A DNA stretch of 64,000 nt from Metellina segmentata (Eukaryota; Arthropoda; Arachnida; Araneae; Tetragnathidae), in assembly GCA_947359465.1 (NCBI GenBank), contig OX375877.1, positions 51,932,744-51,996,743 of the forward strand. The letters are read 5' to 3'. Shown here one piece after another: positions 22,450 through 34,110 of the stretch; the first letter of the stretch is position 1; every line of letters begins with the position of its first letter. The notes beneath the pieces were generated by a model that made no database searches, had not been told where the DNA came from, and worked only from the letters and a program-made list of their open reading frames with translations. Made by a program: the position numbers and the translations under genes.

Positions 22450-23545
22450 GCGAGTGTGGTTTGGTCTCCTATCTATCCTAGTAACGGTCACACTATCTAT
22501 CGAGTCTACTACAGTTCCCCTGTGTGTTTGGCTACCTATATCTCCTTTATACTTGTAATAATCATCTCTCGGGATTTGGGCTCAAATGGTTTGGTATCCT
22601 AGCTGTTAGCTTCCATGCTCCTTGATATAAAGATCACACAACTTATTGTCTTGGAATTACTCAATGTTTGGCTACCAATGCTATCTGTTTACTCGTAATT
22701 CCTTAGGTTTTGGGGCAAGCGTGGTTTGGTCTTCTATATATATTTCCTATCTATCTCAGTAACGGTCACACTATCTAGAGGCTACTGGAGTTCTCCTGTA
22801 TGTTTGACTACCCATATCATCTTTATGCTTATAATAGTCATCCCTCGGGTTTTGGGGGTCAAATGGTTTAGTATCCTAGTTGTTAGTGTCAGTGCTACTG
22901 GATATAAATACCCTACTACTTATTGTCCTGGAATTACGCAATGTTTGGATATCCATGTTATCTGTATACTTGTAATTCCTCAGGTTTGGGAGCAAGTGTG
23001 GTTTGGTCTTCTATCTATATTTCCTATCTATACTAGTAACGGTCACACTATCTATCCAGTCTACGGGAGTTTCCCTGCATCTTTGGCTACCTATATCACC
23101 TTTATACTTGTAATAGACCTTCCTCAGGTTTTGGGGGTCAAATGGTTTGTTATCCTAGATATTAGCGTCCATGCTCCTTGTTATAAAGATCACACAACTT
23201 ATTTTCTTGGAATTACTAAATATTTGGCTACCAATATCATATGTGTACTTGTAATTCCTCAGGTTTGGGGGCAAGTTCTCCTAGAAGTTAGCGTTCTTGT
23301 TCCTTGATATAATGACCACTCTACCTATTAAGTTTACTGGAATACTCAATGCTACCCATATTTTCTGAATGCTTGTAATAGTCATCCCTCAGATTTTTTT
23401 GTGGATTGAGTGATTTGGTCTCCTAGGAGTTGGCGTCCTTGTTTCCTGATATCATGGTCATACTACCCATCAGGTATTATGAATTTCCCGTCTGTCTGGC
23501 TATTCATATTACCTGTAGTTTTGTAATAGTTATCCCAGATTCACA
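22450..23545. repeat. satellite of ~139-bp monomers in a dimeric pattern
   Basis: GTTTGGCTACC-type anchors lie at about 22526, 22666, 22802, 22943, 23081 and 23222, spaced 136-141 bp. Alternate monomers resemble each other more: one type has GGTCACACTATCTAT and GTCAAATGGTTT, the other CACACAACTTATTGTC and GGGGCAAGTGTGG. This gives a higher-order period near 275 bp. Later units are degraded. Confidence 0.88.
22726..23307 (+). CDS. 193-codon open frame inside the 139-bp satellite (probably not a gene)
   Basis: The frame runs across about four satellite monomers. The product is hydrophobic and quasi-repetitive (VIPQVWEQVWFGLLSIFP, VIDLPQVLGVKWFVI). The monomer is not an exact multiple of three, so the openness owes something to chance and to low stop density in the T-rich monomer. 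No start context, splice signals or family motif is seen. It is listed only because it is the longest frame in the first half of the window. Confidence 0.12.
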   Translation: MVFYIYFLSISVTVTLSRGYWSSPVCLTTHIIFMLIIVIPRVLGVKWFSILVVSVSATGYKYPTTYCPGITQCLDIHVICILVIPQVWEQVWFGLLSIFPIYTSNGHTIYPVYGSFPASLATYITFILVIDLPQVLGVKWFVILDISVHAPCYKDHTTYFLGITKYLATNIICVLVIPQVWGQVLLEVSVLVP

Positions 23546-24104
23546 TAACGTCCCCTGTATCTTTGATTTGTTGGGGGTGGGGGCATGTGCATTTTCCTCT
23601 TCTTCGAGCGCTTCAAAGCAACAAGTTGCGTCATTTGCAGCTCACCCCCTTCTTTTTGCGAGGTTCGGAAGACGATTAGCGTGAATGATCGATGGTGGAT
23701 TCAATAGATGATTGTCTTTATCTCGGAAGAGAGATAGAGAGAAAGGAGAAGCGATTTCTACAAGAGGAATGGTAATTTCATTTACTTTTTAATCAAATCC
23801 CATTCTTTCATTGGCCGGTCTCTCCGTAGCTACTTTATTTCTGCCACCTGCGGATCCCGGCACACTTTTGGGGGCTGAGAGTTCACTCAAACAAAAGTTT
23901 TGTTTAATTGCTGCGCATCAGAAGTTCAAGCCGTACTCTTCTCATATCGGAACTGATGACAAACTGGGCGGTTATTTTCCTTTTCCAGCAATTACTGAAG
24001 CCAGGAATATCCAAGCCTTGACCAAAAATTTATGCTCTGACATTACACTAGCCATTCTCCGGATTCAGGTAACATGCCGGAACCACCATTAAATATAAAT
24101 ATGT
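23546..24104. other. unique sequence
   Basis: A 93-codon plus frame (23811-24092) lacks known motifs. The 23590-23700 region is GC-richer. No gene is called. Confidence 0.4.
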
Positions 24105-24300
24105 GTGTGTATTGTGTAATTATACACACAATTATACACACTATTTATGTAAATATAAATAGTGTGTAAAATTATATAAATATATATTTATTACTATACA
24201 TATAAATATAATAATAAATGTAAATTTATGTACTATGTAACTTAAATAGTATACACACACTATTTATATAAATATAAATAGTGTGTGTATACTATTAAAT
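24105..24300. repeat. AT-rich palindrome cluster
   Basis: A perfect hairpin has 25-bp arms at 24245-24269 and 24272-24296 (arm core AGTATACACACACTATTTAT) with a 2-nt loop. A related, shorter palindrome (TACACACTATTTA / TAAATAGTGTGTA) lies at about 24137-24170. They are separated by TA-rich DNA. Such structures extrude easily and are prone to deletion. Confidence 0.85.
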
Positions 24301-24711
24301 TTGTGAAAATGAATTATTTTTCTCTTTTCACACTTATTGCCCAGCTTCTTTATTTATCATGAAGAGATCAGATAGAAATCAGCTTACAATAGAGGAGTAC
24401 AGCAGCGTTATCCAACACCACTATGAAGTATTTTTTGGTGGACAAAATTGCACTAATTTTCTCATGTCGTTGTATTGGTGACCCTTAACCAAATGGCACT
24501 TCTGACTTATTCCAGATGGCACACACTTGAATATACGCGCACTTCGATGTAGGTCCACGATGAATAGTCGAATTGCCAGTACGTTGCAAACTTCAAACAA
24601 CTTTCTGAAGCTCTGTGATAATGGAATAGGCTCCTATTCCTATCACGAATTTACTATTTGCCACTAAGCCTCCTCTTCACACAGTGCCTAACACTCGACT
24701 GCTAATGGTTA
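24301..24711. other. unique sequence
   Basis: Nothing recognised. Confidence 0.4.
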
Positions 24712-24917
24712 ATTGGTAGGGCTTCTATGGCGCAAGGGCTATATTTGGCGATGATGCGTCAGACAAGATATACAATATCAAGTAATGGATATACATGCAC
24801 AAAGAAAGTTTTACTGCCACAGAAAAGAGAAATACACCCAGGAAGGAATCAAACCTATGTCGCCTGCAACTCCTCACAGGTTACTAGAGCCATAGACACA
24901 CCCACTGAGCCATGACA
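24712..24917 (-). mobile_element. SINE-B, near full length, antisense
   Basis: Left to right: TTCTATGGCGCAAGGGC, CAAGTAATGGATATACATGC, AAAGAAAGTTTTACTGCC, then GGAAGGAATCAAACCTATG (complement of a B-box-like GGTTTGATTCC) and ACCCACTGAGCCATGAC (complement of the GGCTCAGTGGGT A-box region). This is the best-preserved SINE-B with head. No clear target duplication was found. Confidence 0.8.
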
Positions 24918-25032
24918 GCCAATAAAGCTGGTAAGAGCAACATTGAACAGTCAGATGGTCGCAATCATATTTCAGCTTTCACGGTCTTCCGTAATTGTCA
25001 GTCAGTTAACTAGGGGTAATTCATCAACACTA

Positions 25033-25300
25033 CAATAGTCCACTCGAGAATTTTTGTGAACTTACCACGACTGGACAAAAATTAATTAACAATACTGTAG
25101 TTTTTTTAACCTTAACTAATCTCCACCATGAAATAGCTTTTGGTCAACAAAGTTGCTAAACAGTGACAATACTTTACTCGAGAATTTTTGTGAACTTAGC
25201 ACGACTGGACAAAAATTAATTATAATACTGTAGCTTTTTAGCAGTAACCAATCTTCACCATGAAATACCTTTTGGAAAACGAAGTTGCTAAACAGTGAAA
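25033..25300. repeat. two-copy tandem repeat, ~134 bp
   Basis: CTCGAGAATTTTTGTGAACT, ACGACTGGACAAAAATTAAT, CACCATGAAATA and GTTGCTAAACAGTGA occur in both units (starts at 25043 and 25177). The copies differ by scattered substitutions and small gaps. Confidence 0.88.
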
Positions 25301-26123
25301 TTGTTTAAAGCTTAAAATATTAAAGTAAGCATTGCACATGACCGCACAAGATGTTCATACATTCACTACATCTATGGAATATAAAAAAGCTTGTTTCAAA
25401 AAGTACTTTTCGTAGAAATGTTGTTTGGGTAGTATGTTCAGCGGTATGAAAATAATCGGACCATTACACTTTCTTAGCGCCGTACTTAAAAGAGCATTCG
25501 AAGGAATAATTTCTATAAATTTATTACATAAAATTTGCATGGACGATTTTCATATCAAAGTGAGCATAAGCTATAAATATTACAGAAAACTTGAACACAG
25601 AATTTATTTATGAAAAAAGTTTGCTCATTTAACCCTAGATCATTGGAGAGCATGTAGTTCATACGCAATTTAATTGTATGTATATAAATTTATAGAAGAC
25701 GCTATTCCCGATTTAATGCTACCGTTGAATTTGCTTCATGAATGATACGCTAATAAAGACGGATTGTTCAATTTTTTCGGAAGCTGTGCATAAAAGATAA
25801 ATTGCAAGAGGAATGAATCGAAGTACAAATACGCAAAAAGAAACTAACACTGATCGGTCCATTCGAAAACCACTTGATTTAATCTGAAGAACTGGGTTTT
25901 TCAGCAATTTTACTTGAGTATTAAAAGTTATAATTCTTAGAAGTATAATTGAGTAAATAAAAAATGCTCTATCTTCTAGTTTCTCTTCAATTCTTTCAAG
26001 TACTTAAAATAAAATACTCGCACTCCACAGGTAAAAATGAAACTTCAACGTGACGAGTTGAAATCTGTGAAGTAATATATCGAATATCCACAGCATTACT
26101 TGGCCATTTTGTTACTAAAGCAC
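25301..26123. other. unique AT-rich sequence
   Basis: Overlapping short frames on both strands, no motif. No gene supported. Confidence 0.4.
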
Positions 26124-26450
26124 GGTAATGGTAATTTTAGTTAACGTCGTTCTTGAGCAACACAACGGGCTATTGACGACGGTCCGGGATCAATCCCTTA
26201 AGGGAAAGATACGAGGACAACACCTCGTAATTTTGAACCACGGTCAGATGACGAAGCAACACCTGAGCTGGTACCCCACTCTCCAAACTTCCACACCAAC
26301 CCAACGTGAGGACTTTCGGCCACGACAGATTTAAGGTGCACCAGCCGCCTCTACACCATACGCTTACAAACATCCATGCCCGGACCCGGATTCGAACCAG
26401 GAACCTTCCGATCTAGAGGCTAACACCTTAACCACTATACCGGTTTGACA
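26124..26450 (-). mobile_element. SINE-A1, full length, antisense
   Basis: The tail (TGGTAATTTTAGTTAACGTC) is at the left. Then come CAACACAACGGGCTATTGAC, CTTAAGGGAAAGAT, GACCACGG-type body, GACAGATTTAAGGTGCACC and TACGCTTACAAACATCCATG. At the right is the complement of head 1: GGATTCGAACCAGG (B box GGTTCGAATCC) and CTAACACCTTAACCACTATA (A-box region TAGTGGTTAAGGTG). Confidence 0.88.
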
Positions 26451-26712
26451 GCAAAGACGGTCCGTATTTAACCCCCTAAGGGAAATATCCGAGGACAACA
26501 CCATGTAATTTTGAACTCCGGTCAGATGACGATGACAAGACGGCACCTGAACTGGCACCCCACTCTCCAACGTCAAGTAATGGACATGCACAAACAAGGA
26601 AATTTATTACTGGCACATGAAAGAGAAATAAGTAACAGAGCTAAGTAACAGAAATCGAAGCTGCAGGTTTCCATTGCAGAGGGCTAACCCATTGAGAGCT
26701 AACCCACTAAAG
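26451..26712 (-). mobile_element. SINE-A fragment joined to SINE-B fragment
   Basis: 26451-26572 is a second, headless SINE-A piece (GACGGTCCGTATTTAACCCC ... CCCCACTCTCCAACGTC). At about 26573 it passes into SINE-B body (GTCAAGTAATGGACATGCAC, AATTTATTACTGGCACATG) up to TAACCCATTGAGAGC and TAACCCACTAAAGC. The join could be a deletion between neighbours or a chimeric retrocopy. Confidence 0.65.
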
Positions 26713-27289
26713 CAAGGATTTTCGTTCGTTTCGATCTGGATGTTGGAATAAATCAATGCTTTACCTCAACGAAATCATCACTTCAACTGTCCAAAGCAGA
26801 GCATTCCCTATTTCGCTTGCGCAAAACTTAAAAAGGACCTACGCCAACCGGCTAAATCCATAAAATATAAAAGCCAAAGGCGGGGACATACTTGGTAAGA
26901 CACATCAAGCCGCCTTCAAAAGCGTTCCTTCCCTCACACACCTACAAATTACTCCCAGCCACTTGTCACAGACCCGGACTGCCACAATGGCCGAAAGTAT
27001 CACTGTTGACAGCTGACGGCGGTAAATATGTTTCAATTTTCCTTCATTACCCATACCAGGAGGACCGCGGACAGCTCGTGTCAGCAAGTGGCCGTCACTC
27101 CTTTTGATAGAATCCCACCGAAAGCATGTTCAGAAGAATGAAAACGAAAATCACCTGCAACCATCAAGTCCAGAATGAGGTGTGAAACTGTCGTTGAACC
27201 CCCTCCTGGTGGCATCCCTCCGTCCTCCAGAGAGAATGGGAATTAAGAGAAGTGAATAGAAGAATTCGAGGCTTCCGTTGACAAGCTGG
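26713..27289. other. unique, moderately GC-rich sequence
   Basis: Frames on both strands at 26892-27107 are short and motif-free. No repeat elsewhere in the window except the edge of the following array. Confidence 0.4.
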
Positions 27290-28990
27290 ATGAGAGATGG
27301 TGAGGGCAATGGGCACGCCCAGCCCATGGACGTGTGGGAAGATGGGCTTCATGAGGGAGAAAGTAGTGTTGCCCGTGGCTTCTGTTTGGTGTGTAATGGG
27401 GTTGGATGTTATGGGGTTTTTCTGCACGCTGCACCCCCGTGGATTCGACTGCTCGCAAGCACGATCTGATCACGAGAATCGACTACTCTTTACAAGCCGA
27501 CAATGGATGTACCGTTCACACCTGAAGCTTCGACACTGGATGTTACAGTTCGATAATGAGAACACGGTCCTCCCCAAAAAAGTCTTGATCTCTTATTTTT
27601 ATGCATTTTGAAGTGAAATATTATAAATGAGTAAATACATTTGTTAACCCTCTTTTAAATAAGTTATTAAATCGAGAGTCCCCTCCTCTCCCACTGTCTG
27701 GAAGACAGATTATAGTGTAGAAAGACTCATAACATCCATCCCATTTCACCCCAAAGTGAAAGCCACGACTAACGTACACTATTATCATCTCACATAAAGC
27801 AAATCTTCCCAAGTGCCCAAGGACCGGGTATTCTTCTTACCCTCACCATCTCCCATTTGTGTTTGTCAGCGGAATTCTCACTATTTCGCTTGATTTCCAT
27901 TCTGTTTCTGCAGGACTGAACAAAGCAAAGGGGAGAGAGCATTCCGTTGACACGTGGGAAGATTTGCTTTAGGAGAGATCAAAATAGTGCATGTTGGTCG
28001 TGGTTTTCTGTTTGGGGTGAAATGAGGTTGGATGTTATGGTTTTTTTTTTTTACGCAAACCACCTACTCGTAATCAATAATAATAAATTCATCTACTCGT
28101 AAGTACGATATGAGAACTGTGAATTCAACTACACACGACGCGTCACAAGACGATTGTGTACGCACCATTCACATCTGAAGCTTCGACACTGGATGTTACA
28201 GTTCGCTAATGAGTACACGGCCCTCCACCAATGCCCTGTTATCTTATTTTTATGTATTATCATATCAAACATTATAAATGCGTAGAATACTTTGTAACAT
28301 TCTTTTAAATAGTAAAGTGGAAAAAATAATTCACCAACTGATTCACTTTCTCGTAAGTACGATCTGAGAACTATGAATTCAACTGCACACGACGTGTTAT
28401 GCGAGAAGTTATGATTCAAGTAGGGAAGAGAGAAATAACATTGGCTGTTACTTCTGTTGGTATGTTGTGGGTCTTAACGCCCTGTGGATTCGTTTGCTTG
28501 CAAGCACTATCTGATCACAATGGATTCGACTGCTTGCGATTCGTTACTTGCTGTTCACATCTGAAGCTCCTACATTTCGTGTTACAGTTCGCTATAGAGT
28601 ACGTGGTCCTACTCCAGATATTTTATTTTTACCATTAACGACAAATTAAATACCGTAAATGTATAGAATATAGTTGTAACATTCTTTAAATAAAATTAAA
28701 GCTAATTAATTGAGAGGTCTCTCGTAATAACGTCCCTGTCCTTCAAAGACGTAATGGAAATTAAGTCCAAAGTGACAAGAATGCCGTTCCTAAACTGCAT
28801 TGGAGATGACAGACGCATTCAGACCAGGGACTTGAACGTGTGGGCAGACGGGAGAATTGCATCTCAAGATGGTCAATCCAGATACTATTGGGGATAAAGA
28901 GGAAACTGTCAGTCGAGTGTGGTTTGAGGTTAAACAGTCTGTAAGAAAAAGTCCAATCATCCAAATTCTCTTCGCCACTTGTAAATATGT
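27290..28990. repeat. long, diverged, 3-4 copy repeat
   Basis: CTGAAGCTTCGACACTGGAT followed by GTTACAGTTCG lies near 27521 and 28174, with a degraded copy near 28560. Around it recur GACGTGTGGGAAGAT, GGATGTTATGG, GATTCGACTGC, AGCACGATCTGATCAC and a downstream ACATT.TTTTAAATA. A fourth, partial copy is suggested by GAACGTGTGGGCAGACG at about 28835. Unit spacing is irregular (about 650, then 390 bp), so later insertions or deletions have occurred. Confidence 0.65.
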
Positions 28991-29389
28991 TTGTCATGTG
29001 TCGATCAAATTGATTTGGACATTGGATGTTTAAATCTTATTCAATAAAAACATCTAAATCCATCAGAAAAACCTATAAAAATTTACTAACTTCTTTTCCT
29101 AACAAAGTTGCAGGTCCTTTCGAATCTCTACGAATTCGTTTTATTGTATTAGCCCCATTTTCTTCCACAAGCATCTCACTCGTTCTGTTTATAGTTGCTC
29201 TTCATTTCTTTTTTTTATTTTCATTACAAAACTGATCACTTTATTAGTGACTCACAATTTCTGATCTTATTGGTGCTGAACCTGATCAACAAATTTAAGA
29301 ATCGATGTATATTTAATTGATTTTTCTGGATTATAATTTATTTCGAGTGAGTTCCCTTTATAACTTGAGTTTTCACGCATCATGTGAAG
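28991..29389. other. unique AT-rich sequence
   Basis: Nothing recognised. Confidence 0.4.
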
Positions 29390-30880
29390 TTTGAAGTGCA
29401 TATAACCTCGATCTTATCCCAAATTTACCAAAAACAGAATAGAAAAGATGATTCTAACGGGATACAATTTCTAATTATAGCTAAAAATTAAAATAATTTT
29501 CAATACTCTTGTAAATAATTATATCTAATTTGGGGTTTTGTGAACAAGGGTTTCCTCATCATAAACGCATCACTGAAAAGTTTATAATGTAACGTCAATC
29601 TCATCTAAAAATTGCCACAAACATAGAATAAAATAAGGACAATATATATATATAACAGGATGCAATTTCCAAACATAGTTACAGGTAAAAATATTTTCAA
29701 TGACCATGATCTTCTCAAAATTAACTAAACAGAGAGGGACATTTTACTAGTAACTCAACACAATTTTTAAACTATAGGCTAAGTAAAAAAAAATTAATAG
29801 CCTCGAAAATTACATTCGATAATGCATAAACTCAACTTTATCTCAAAATTACCAAAAAACAGAACAAGAAAGGGAATTGTAGTGATAATGGGATGCAAAT
29901 TCCAGCCATAGCTAAGAAATTTTCAATGTCCTCGTAATGAATTGTACTTGAAATTGGGTTTATGCTCACTAACTTTTTAGAATAGACGTATCACTGTACA
30001 TTTTAAAGCATAACCTCGACACTGTCTCAAAATTGGCAAAAATGAAAAGGGGCATTTAACTGGAAACACGATACAATTTCCAACCAATTCTAAGCAAAAA
30101 AAAATGCCTTTGAAAATTACATTTGATAAAGCATGACCTCAACCTTTTTTAAAAATTACCAGAAACAGAACAGTAAAAAGAATTCTATTGGTAATAGGAT
30201 ACAAATTCCAGCCATAGCTAAAAAAATTCCAATGCCATCGTAATGAATAGAATTTGATTTTGGGTTTTATGCTCACTACATCTTTAGAATAGACGTATCA
30301 CTGTACATTTAAAATGTAACTCTCAAAACTACGAAAAACAGAAAAGGGTATTCTACATTGTTACGCGATACAATTTCCAACCATAAATTAGTAAAAAAAA
30401 TTCAATACCTTAGAAAATTACATTTGAAAGGGTTTAATCTTAACTTTATCACAAAATTACCAGAAACATAAATTAGTAGGGGGAATTCTATTGGTAATGA
30501 GATATAAATTCCAGCCATACCTAAAATAATTTTTTCAATGTCCTCGTAATGAATTGGACTTGAAATTGGGTTTTATGCTCACTACCTTTTTTAGAATAGG
30601 CGTATCACTGTACCTTTTAAAGTACAGCCTCGACACTATCTCAAAATTACCAAAACAGAAAAGGGTATTCTACGTTGTTAAGCGATACAATTTCCAACCA
30701 TAAATTAGTAAAGAAATTCAATTCCCTCGAAAATCACATTCGGTAAAGCATAACCTCAACCTTATCTCAAAATTATCAGAAACACAGATCAGTAAGGGGG
30801 AATTCTATTGGTAACGCGTGATACAAATTCCAGTCATAGCTAATGGATTTAATTTGATTTTGGGTATTATGGCTCAGTAC
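29390..30880. repeat. degenerate satellite, ~307-bp unit of two half-units
   Basis: GTATCACTGTAC anchors at 29988, 30295 and 30602 give a 307-bp period. Each unit holds two related halves of about 150 bp: one with AACAG.AA..G.ATTCTATTGGTAA and ACAAATTCCAGCCATAGCTA, the other with ACAGAAAAGGGTATTCTAC, GCGATACAATTTCCAACC and ATAAATTAGTAAA. About five units are present. Left units are more degraded, the usual pattern at an array edge. Confidence 0.88.
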
Positions 30881-31956
30881 GCGGCCCTGCCCTCTCAATG
30901 GATCAGGACCTTTGGACGTGCAATGAAGACAAGGTCCCCCTTCTATGGCGTATCGCAGTTGAAGGAGAGTGATGCACAGAGATGATAAGGAAGGACAAGA
31001 GAAGCGATCGACGACACATCATGCTTTTATGTCTGCGCTGATAGCCAATTACGTCCCCTGGACCGTTCACCTCCTCTCGCACATTCCACTTCTTCTTTCG
31101 CAGGTGGCAACAAGAAGGGATAACAACAAAAAGTGACCTGGGTGGTTCGGGGGTGCCTTCAGGTTCCACGGGGGGCCGGTTATGGAAATGGACAGCGAGA
31201 GATAATGGTCTCAATGAAAGGTGGCATTTTTTCCTCGTCATTATCTAGGGATCAGTCTTCTTGATCTCTTTGTTCCGTGGCAGGCGAGCTTCTTTGGTTC
31301 CTCTTAATTCTTTGAGGCAGATAAGGATCTGCTCAGAAATTAACTTTTCATCCACATTATTGCAGCAATAGCATTGACGGGGCATCTTCGATTGGCTGCT
31401 GCGTTTTGTTTCGGAAGGCGGTTTATCTATCAGGTTCAATAGCATTTCGATTAGGGTTCGTTAATGGGAATTACAGATGTGAAATGCAATTTGTTGGCTT
31501 GTGCTCATTGAGTACATTGTTGCATGCCTCTTTCATTCGGATTCGATTGGTTCTGCGAGATTCAATGGTCTTTGAATTAGTATCTTTCAAAGGTCCATGT
31601 CATACAAGGAAAGCATTGGTTTGACAATAATTGGGCAGCAACCTTCTTGCAAATTTTAGTAGCTGTAACTTTTATAAAATGCTTTTTTTGTGACCATGCC
31701 CAACAAGGGTTTAAGGTCGGGTAAGGGGTGGCCGGTTATAAAATGTTTCTCTATTTCATGCTACGTGCGAATATTTAATGGATCCTTCGCGGTATAGCTA
31801 TTTGGAAAATGTATGCCAGATGGGTAGCCAGAATGTGAGAAGAGTTTAAAACATTTATTTAATATTGCATGATAAATTTGCAAAGATGGCAACGCGAATA
31901 GGATTATGATTGCTCTCAGATTAGAATTTATGAATTTGAATATTTTGTGAGTTTTT
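30881..31956. other. unique sequence, GC-richer first half
   Basis: 30890-31260 is non-repetitive and GC-rich. A 112-codon minus frame with an ATG (30903-31241) crosses it, and a splice-acceptor-like CTTCTTCTTTCGCAG ends near 31103 on the plus strand. I recognise no protein family, so neither an exon nor a regulatory element can be claimed. Confidence 0.35.
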
Positions 31957-32150
31957 CTCTTTTTGTCTTTATCAAGAGTAAAATGGTATTTTTTGATAAT
32001 CCATTATAGTCATTTACGATTCAGAAGTGGGATCAACACATATGAGAATACCTGCATTTTTGTCTTTATCAAGAGTACTATGGTCTTTTTTGATAATCCA
32101 CGATAGTCCTTTACGATTCAGAAGTGGGATCAACAACCATGAGAATTCCT
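31957..32150. repeat. two-copy 97-bp tandem repeat
   Basis: TTTTTGTCTTTATCAAGAGT, TTTTTTGATAATCCA, TTTACGATTCAGAAGTGGGA and ATGAGAAT.CCTGCAT are repeated with starts 97 bp apart (31965 and 32062). Confidence 0.9.
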
Positions 32151-32212
32151 GCATGATGAACATTGATTTTAAGAAACAAGATCTTTGACGAGTTGGTGGA
32201 TCATGGTATGGT

Positions 32213-32421
32213 GGGTAAAATGGTTCAAGGGCCAAATTTGGAAAAGTGGCAGCAAACAAAAGACAGCCAACTTCAGTAATGGGGATATACACGAGGAAAG
32301 TTTTACTGACACGACTGACTGAAACTGACCGAGAGTACGTTCCAAAAATCAAACCTGTACCGCCTACAGGTTGTTACCGCAGGTTGTTAACGAAATGGGC
32401 AAACCCACTAAGCCACTCAAG
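32213..32421 (-). mobile_element. SINE-B copy, antisense
   Basis: TGGTTCAAGGGCCAAATTTG, CTTCAGTAATGGGGATATAC, GGAAAGTTTTACTGACACG, CAAAAATCAAACCTGTACCG (complement of the B-box side) and AACCCACTAAGCCACTCA. The head region carries local repeats of ACAGGTTGTTA. Confidence 0.75.
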
Positions 32422-33434
32422 TCCTCTACCTTGTCATGAAATACGCAGTGCGTGCAAGTGGAGTTGTTGTCGTAAGATTCTATAAGTCTTAGTCACGTGA
32501 GCTTGGGAATCAACTTGGGACAGTTGTTTATCAAAGCACAAACTAATGTTTTCCATCACCCTCGTCATTAGTCCTACATTAGGATTCGCACTTTTTCCAA
32601 TTCCATGTGACTTTCACTCGGAGATCTTCAAACCAAGAGATCGGTAGAATGACAAGGACATGGATCTGTTTTATTAGAAGATTGTGACTAAGATTTTGCA
32701 AAAAGAGCAACAAACTAAACTAGAACGCCACCAAACACATAGTTATAAATGGAAACATTAGAAGTTTTAGTAAATTTTAGCTGATTGCCAGTCTCGAATG
32801 AGAAAGTTTAACGAGTTAATGGGAAACGAGATTTTGTTTTAAGACGTTTTGTAATTATATTTAAAAGTCTCATTATATTCCAGTGTATTTTGATCAAAAA
32901 TTAATTTCTGAAACTGCTTTGCCAACTTGGTTAACTACACTATCTTTTGAAATAAATATATTTTTTTGCAACACCAGAATTAACAAATCGGAGTTACACG
33001 CCTATTACATTTTAATAGTCCACTCTGACTGGTTAATTAACTACATCATTTTTACCCAATTAAAATACGAACAAATAAACGAGAAAACTGCTAGATTTAA
33101 TGATCAAAGCGAAATTTATGTATCTAAATAAAATAACCTGAAAATAGATTTGATATTCAATTTCTTTACGTCGTCAAATTCGACAGGCTATTGCAAATGT
33201 AAATGTATCGTAGGGTAGCAATGAACTTTAAAAGTAGTAGAGTGTTTGTATAACTGTTACGGTTTTAAGTTTTCTCTTTTAGGTGGTAAGTTCTTGATGC
33301 AGTGATTCTTTTTTGAATTAAGATATTTTGACAACTACAACTGCTGTTGCCTTTTCCTGATTTAAAATGAACTATTTAAAATGAGTGAATGCAACAGAAT
33401 GTAACAAATATAATGCATTAATTTCACTTATCAG
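32422..33434. other. unique AT-rich sequence
   Basis: An 82-codon plus frame (32883-33131) has no motif. No gene supported. Confidence 0.45.
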
Positions 33435-33744
33435 AGTATGGTAATGGTAATTAACTAACGTGTTAATTAATACACTGGAGCAACACAATGGGCTAATGAA
33501 AACGGTCTGGGATCAATCCCCAAGGGAATAATCCGAGGACAAAAAAAAACGCAATTTTGAGCCGCGGTCTGATGACGAGGTCAACACTTGAGCTGGCACT
33601 CAACTCTCCAAAATTCTAGACCACGCCAACATGAGGACATTTGAGGCCACGACAGATTTAACGTGCATCAGCCCGCGCGTACACGACTGTTTTTGGCTGG
33701 ATGGAGTTTCGAAGTCTCCTCTCTCTCCGATTACGATTCTCATA
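33435..33744 (-). mobile_element. SINE-A2, antisense, interrupted by a Tc1-like element
   Basis: The tail (AATGGTAATTAACTAACG) and body (CAACACAATGGGCTAATG, GGGATCAATCCCCAAGGG, GTCTGATGACGAGGTCAAC, GACAGATTTAACGTGC) run to a head-2 complement (GAGTTTCGAAGTCTCC, CTCTCCGATTACG). The element then stops at the TA where the Tc1-like relic begins, so the Tc1 insertion is the younger event. Confidence 0.8.
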
Positions 33745-34110
33745 CACTATATGGACAAAATAATTTGGACACTGCAGAAATTCGATGGAGGATCCATCTT
33801 AGTGTGAGGTTGCTTGACTGGCCTGTTCAGTGCTCCGATCTCAATCCAATCGAGCACTTGTGGGGCAAACTGGAGCGACGAGTACGACACCGCCACGCAC
33901 GCTCATCTTCATAACAATCTCTTCTTACAGCCTTGTAAGAGGCATGGTGATCTATTCCTTCCCAGACGTACAGAGAACGTGTAGAAAGTATGTCTCGACG
34001 AGTTGCAGCTGTAATTGAAGCAAAAGGAGGGCTTACACGTTACTAAATAGAATAACAAAGCACGTTTTCTGAAAAACATGCAGTGTCCAAATACTTTTGT
34101 CCATAGTGTG
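33745..34110 (+). mobile_element. second Tc1-like family, 366-bp deletion derivative
   Basis: TIRs CACTATATGGACAAAATAAT and (right, complement) CACACTATGGACAAAAGTAT, both continuing to TTGGACACTGCA, are flanked by TA. The residue of the transposase reads DWPVQCSDLNPIEHLWGKLE, RRVRHR and, in another frame, MSRRVAAVIEAKGGLTRY, the end of a Tc1-type transposase with the third catalytic position. The first two thirds are deleted and at least one frameshift is present. The TIR differs from that of the 4.9/20.2 kb family. Confidence 0.88.

Noticed and set aside
22726..23307. 193-residue hydrophobic, membrane-protein-like frame
   Set aside because: It follows satellite monomers throughout; hydrophobicity comes from T-rich codons.
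30903..31241. 112-residue minus-strand gene
   Set aside because: It has an ATG and stop, but no motif, no splice context and no supporting neighbour.
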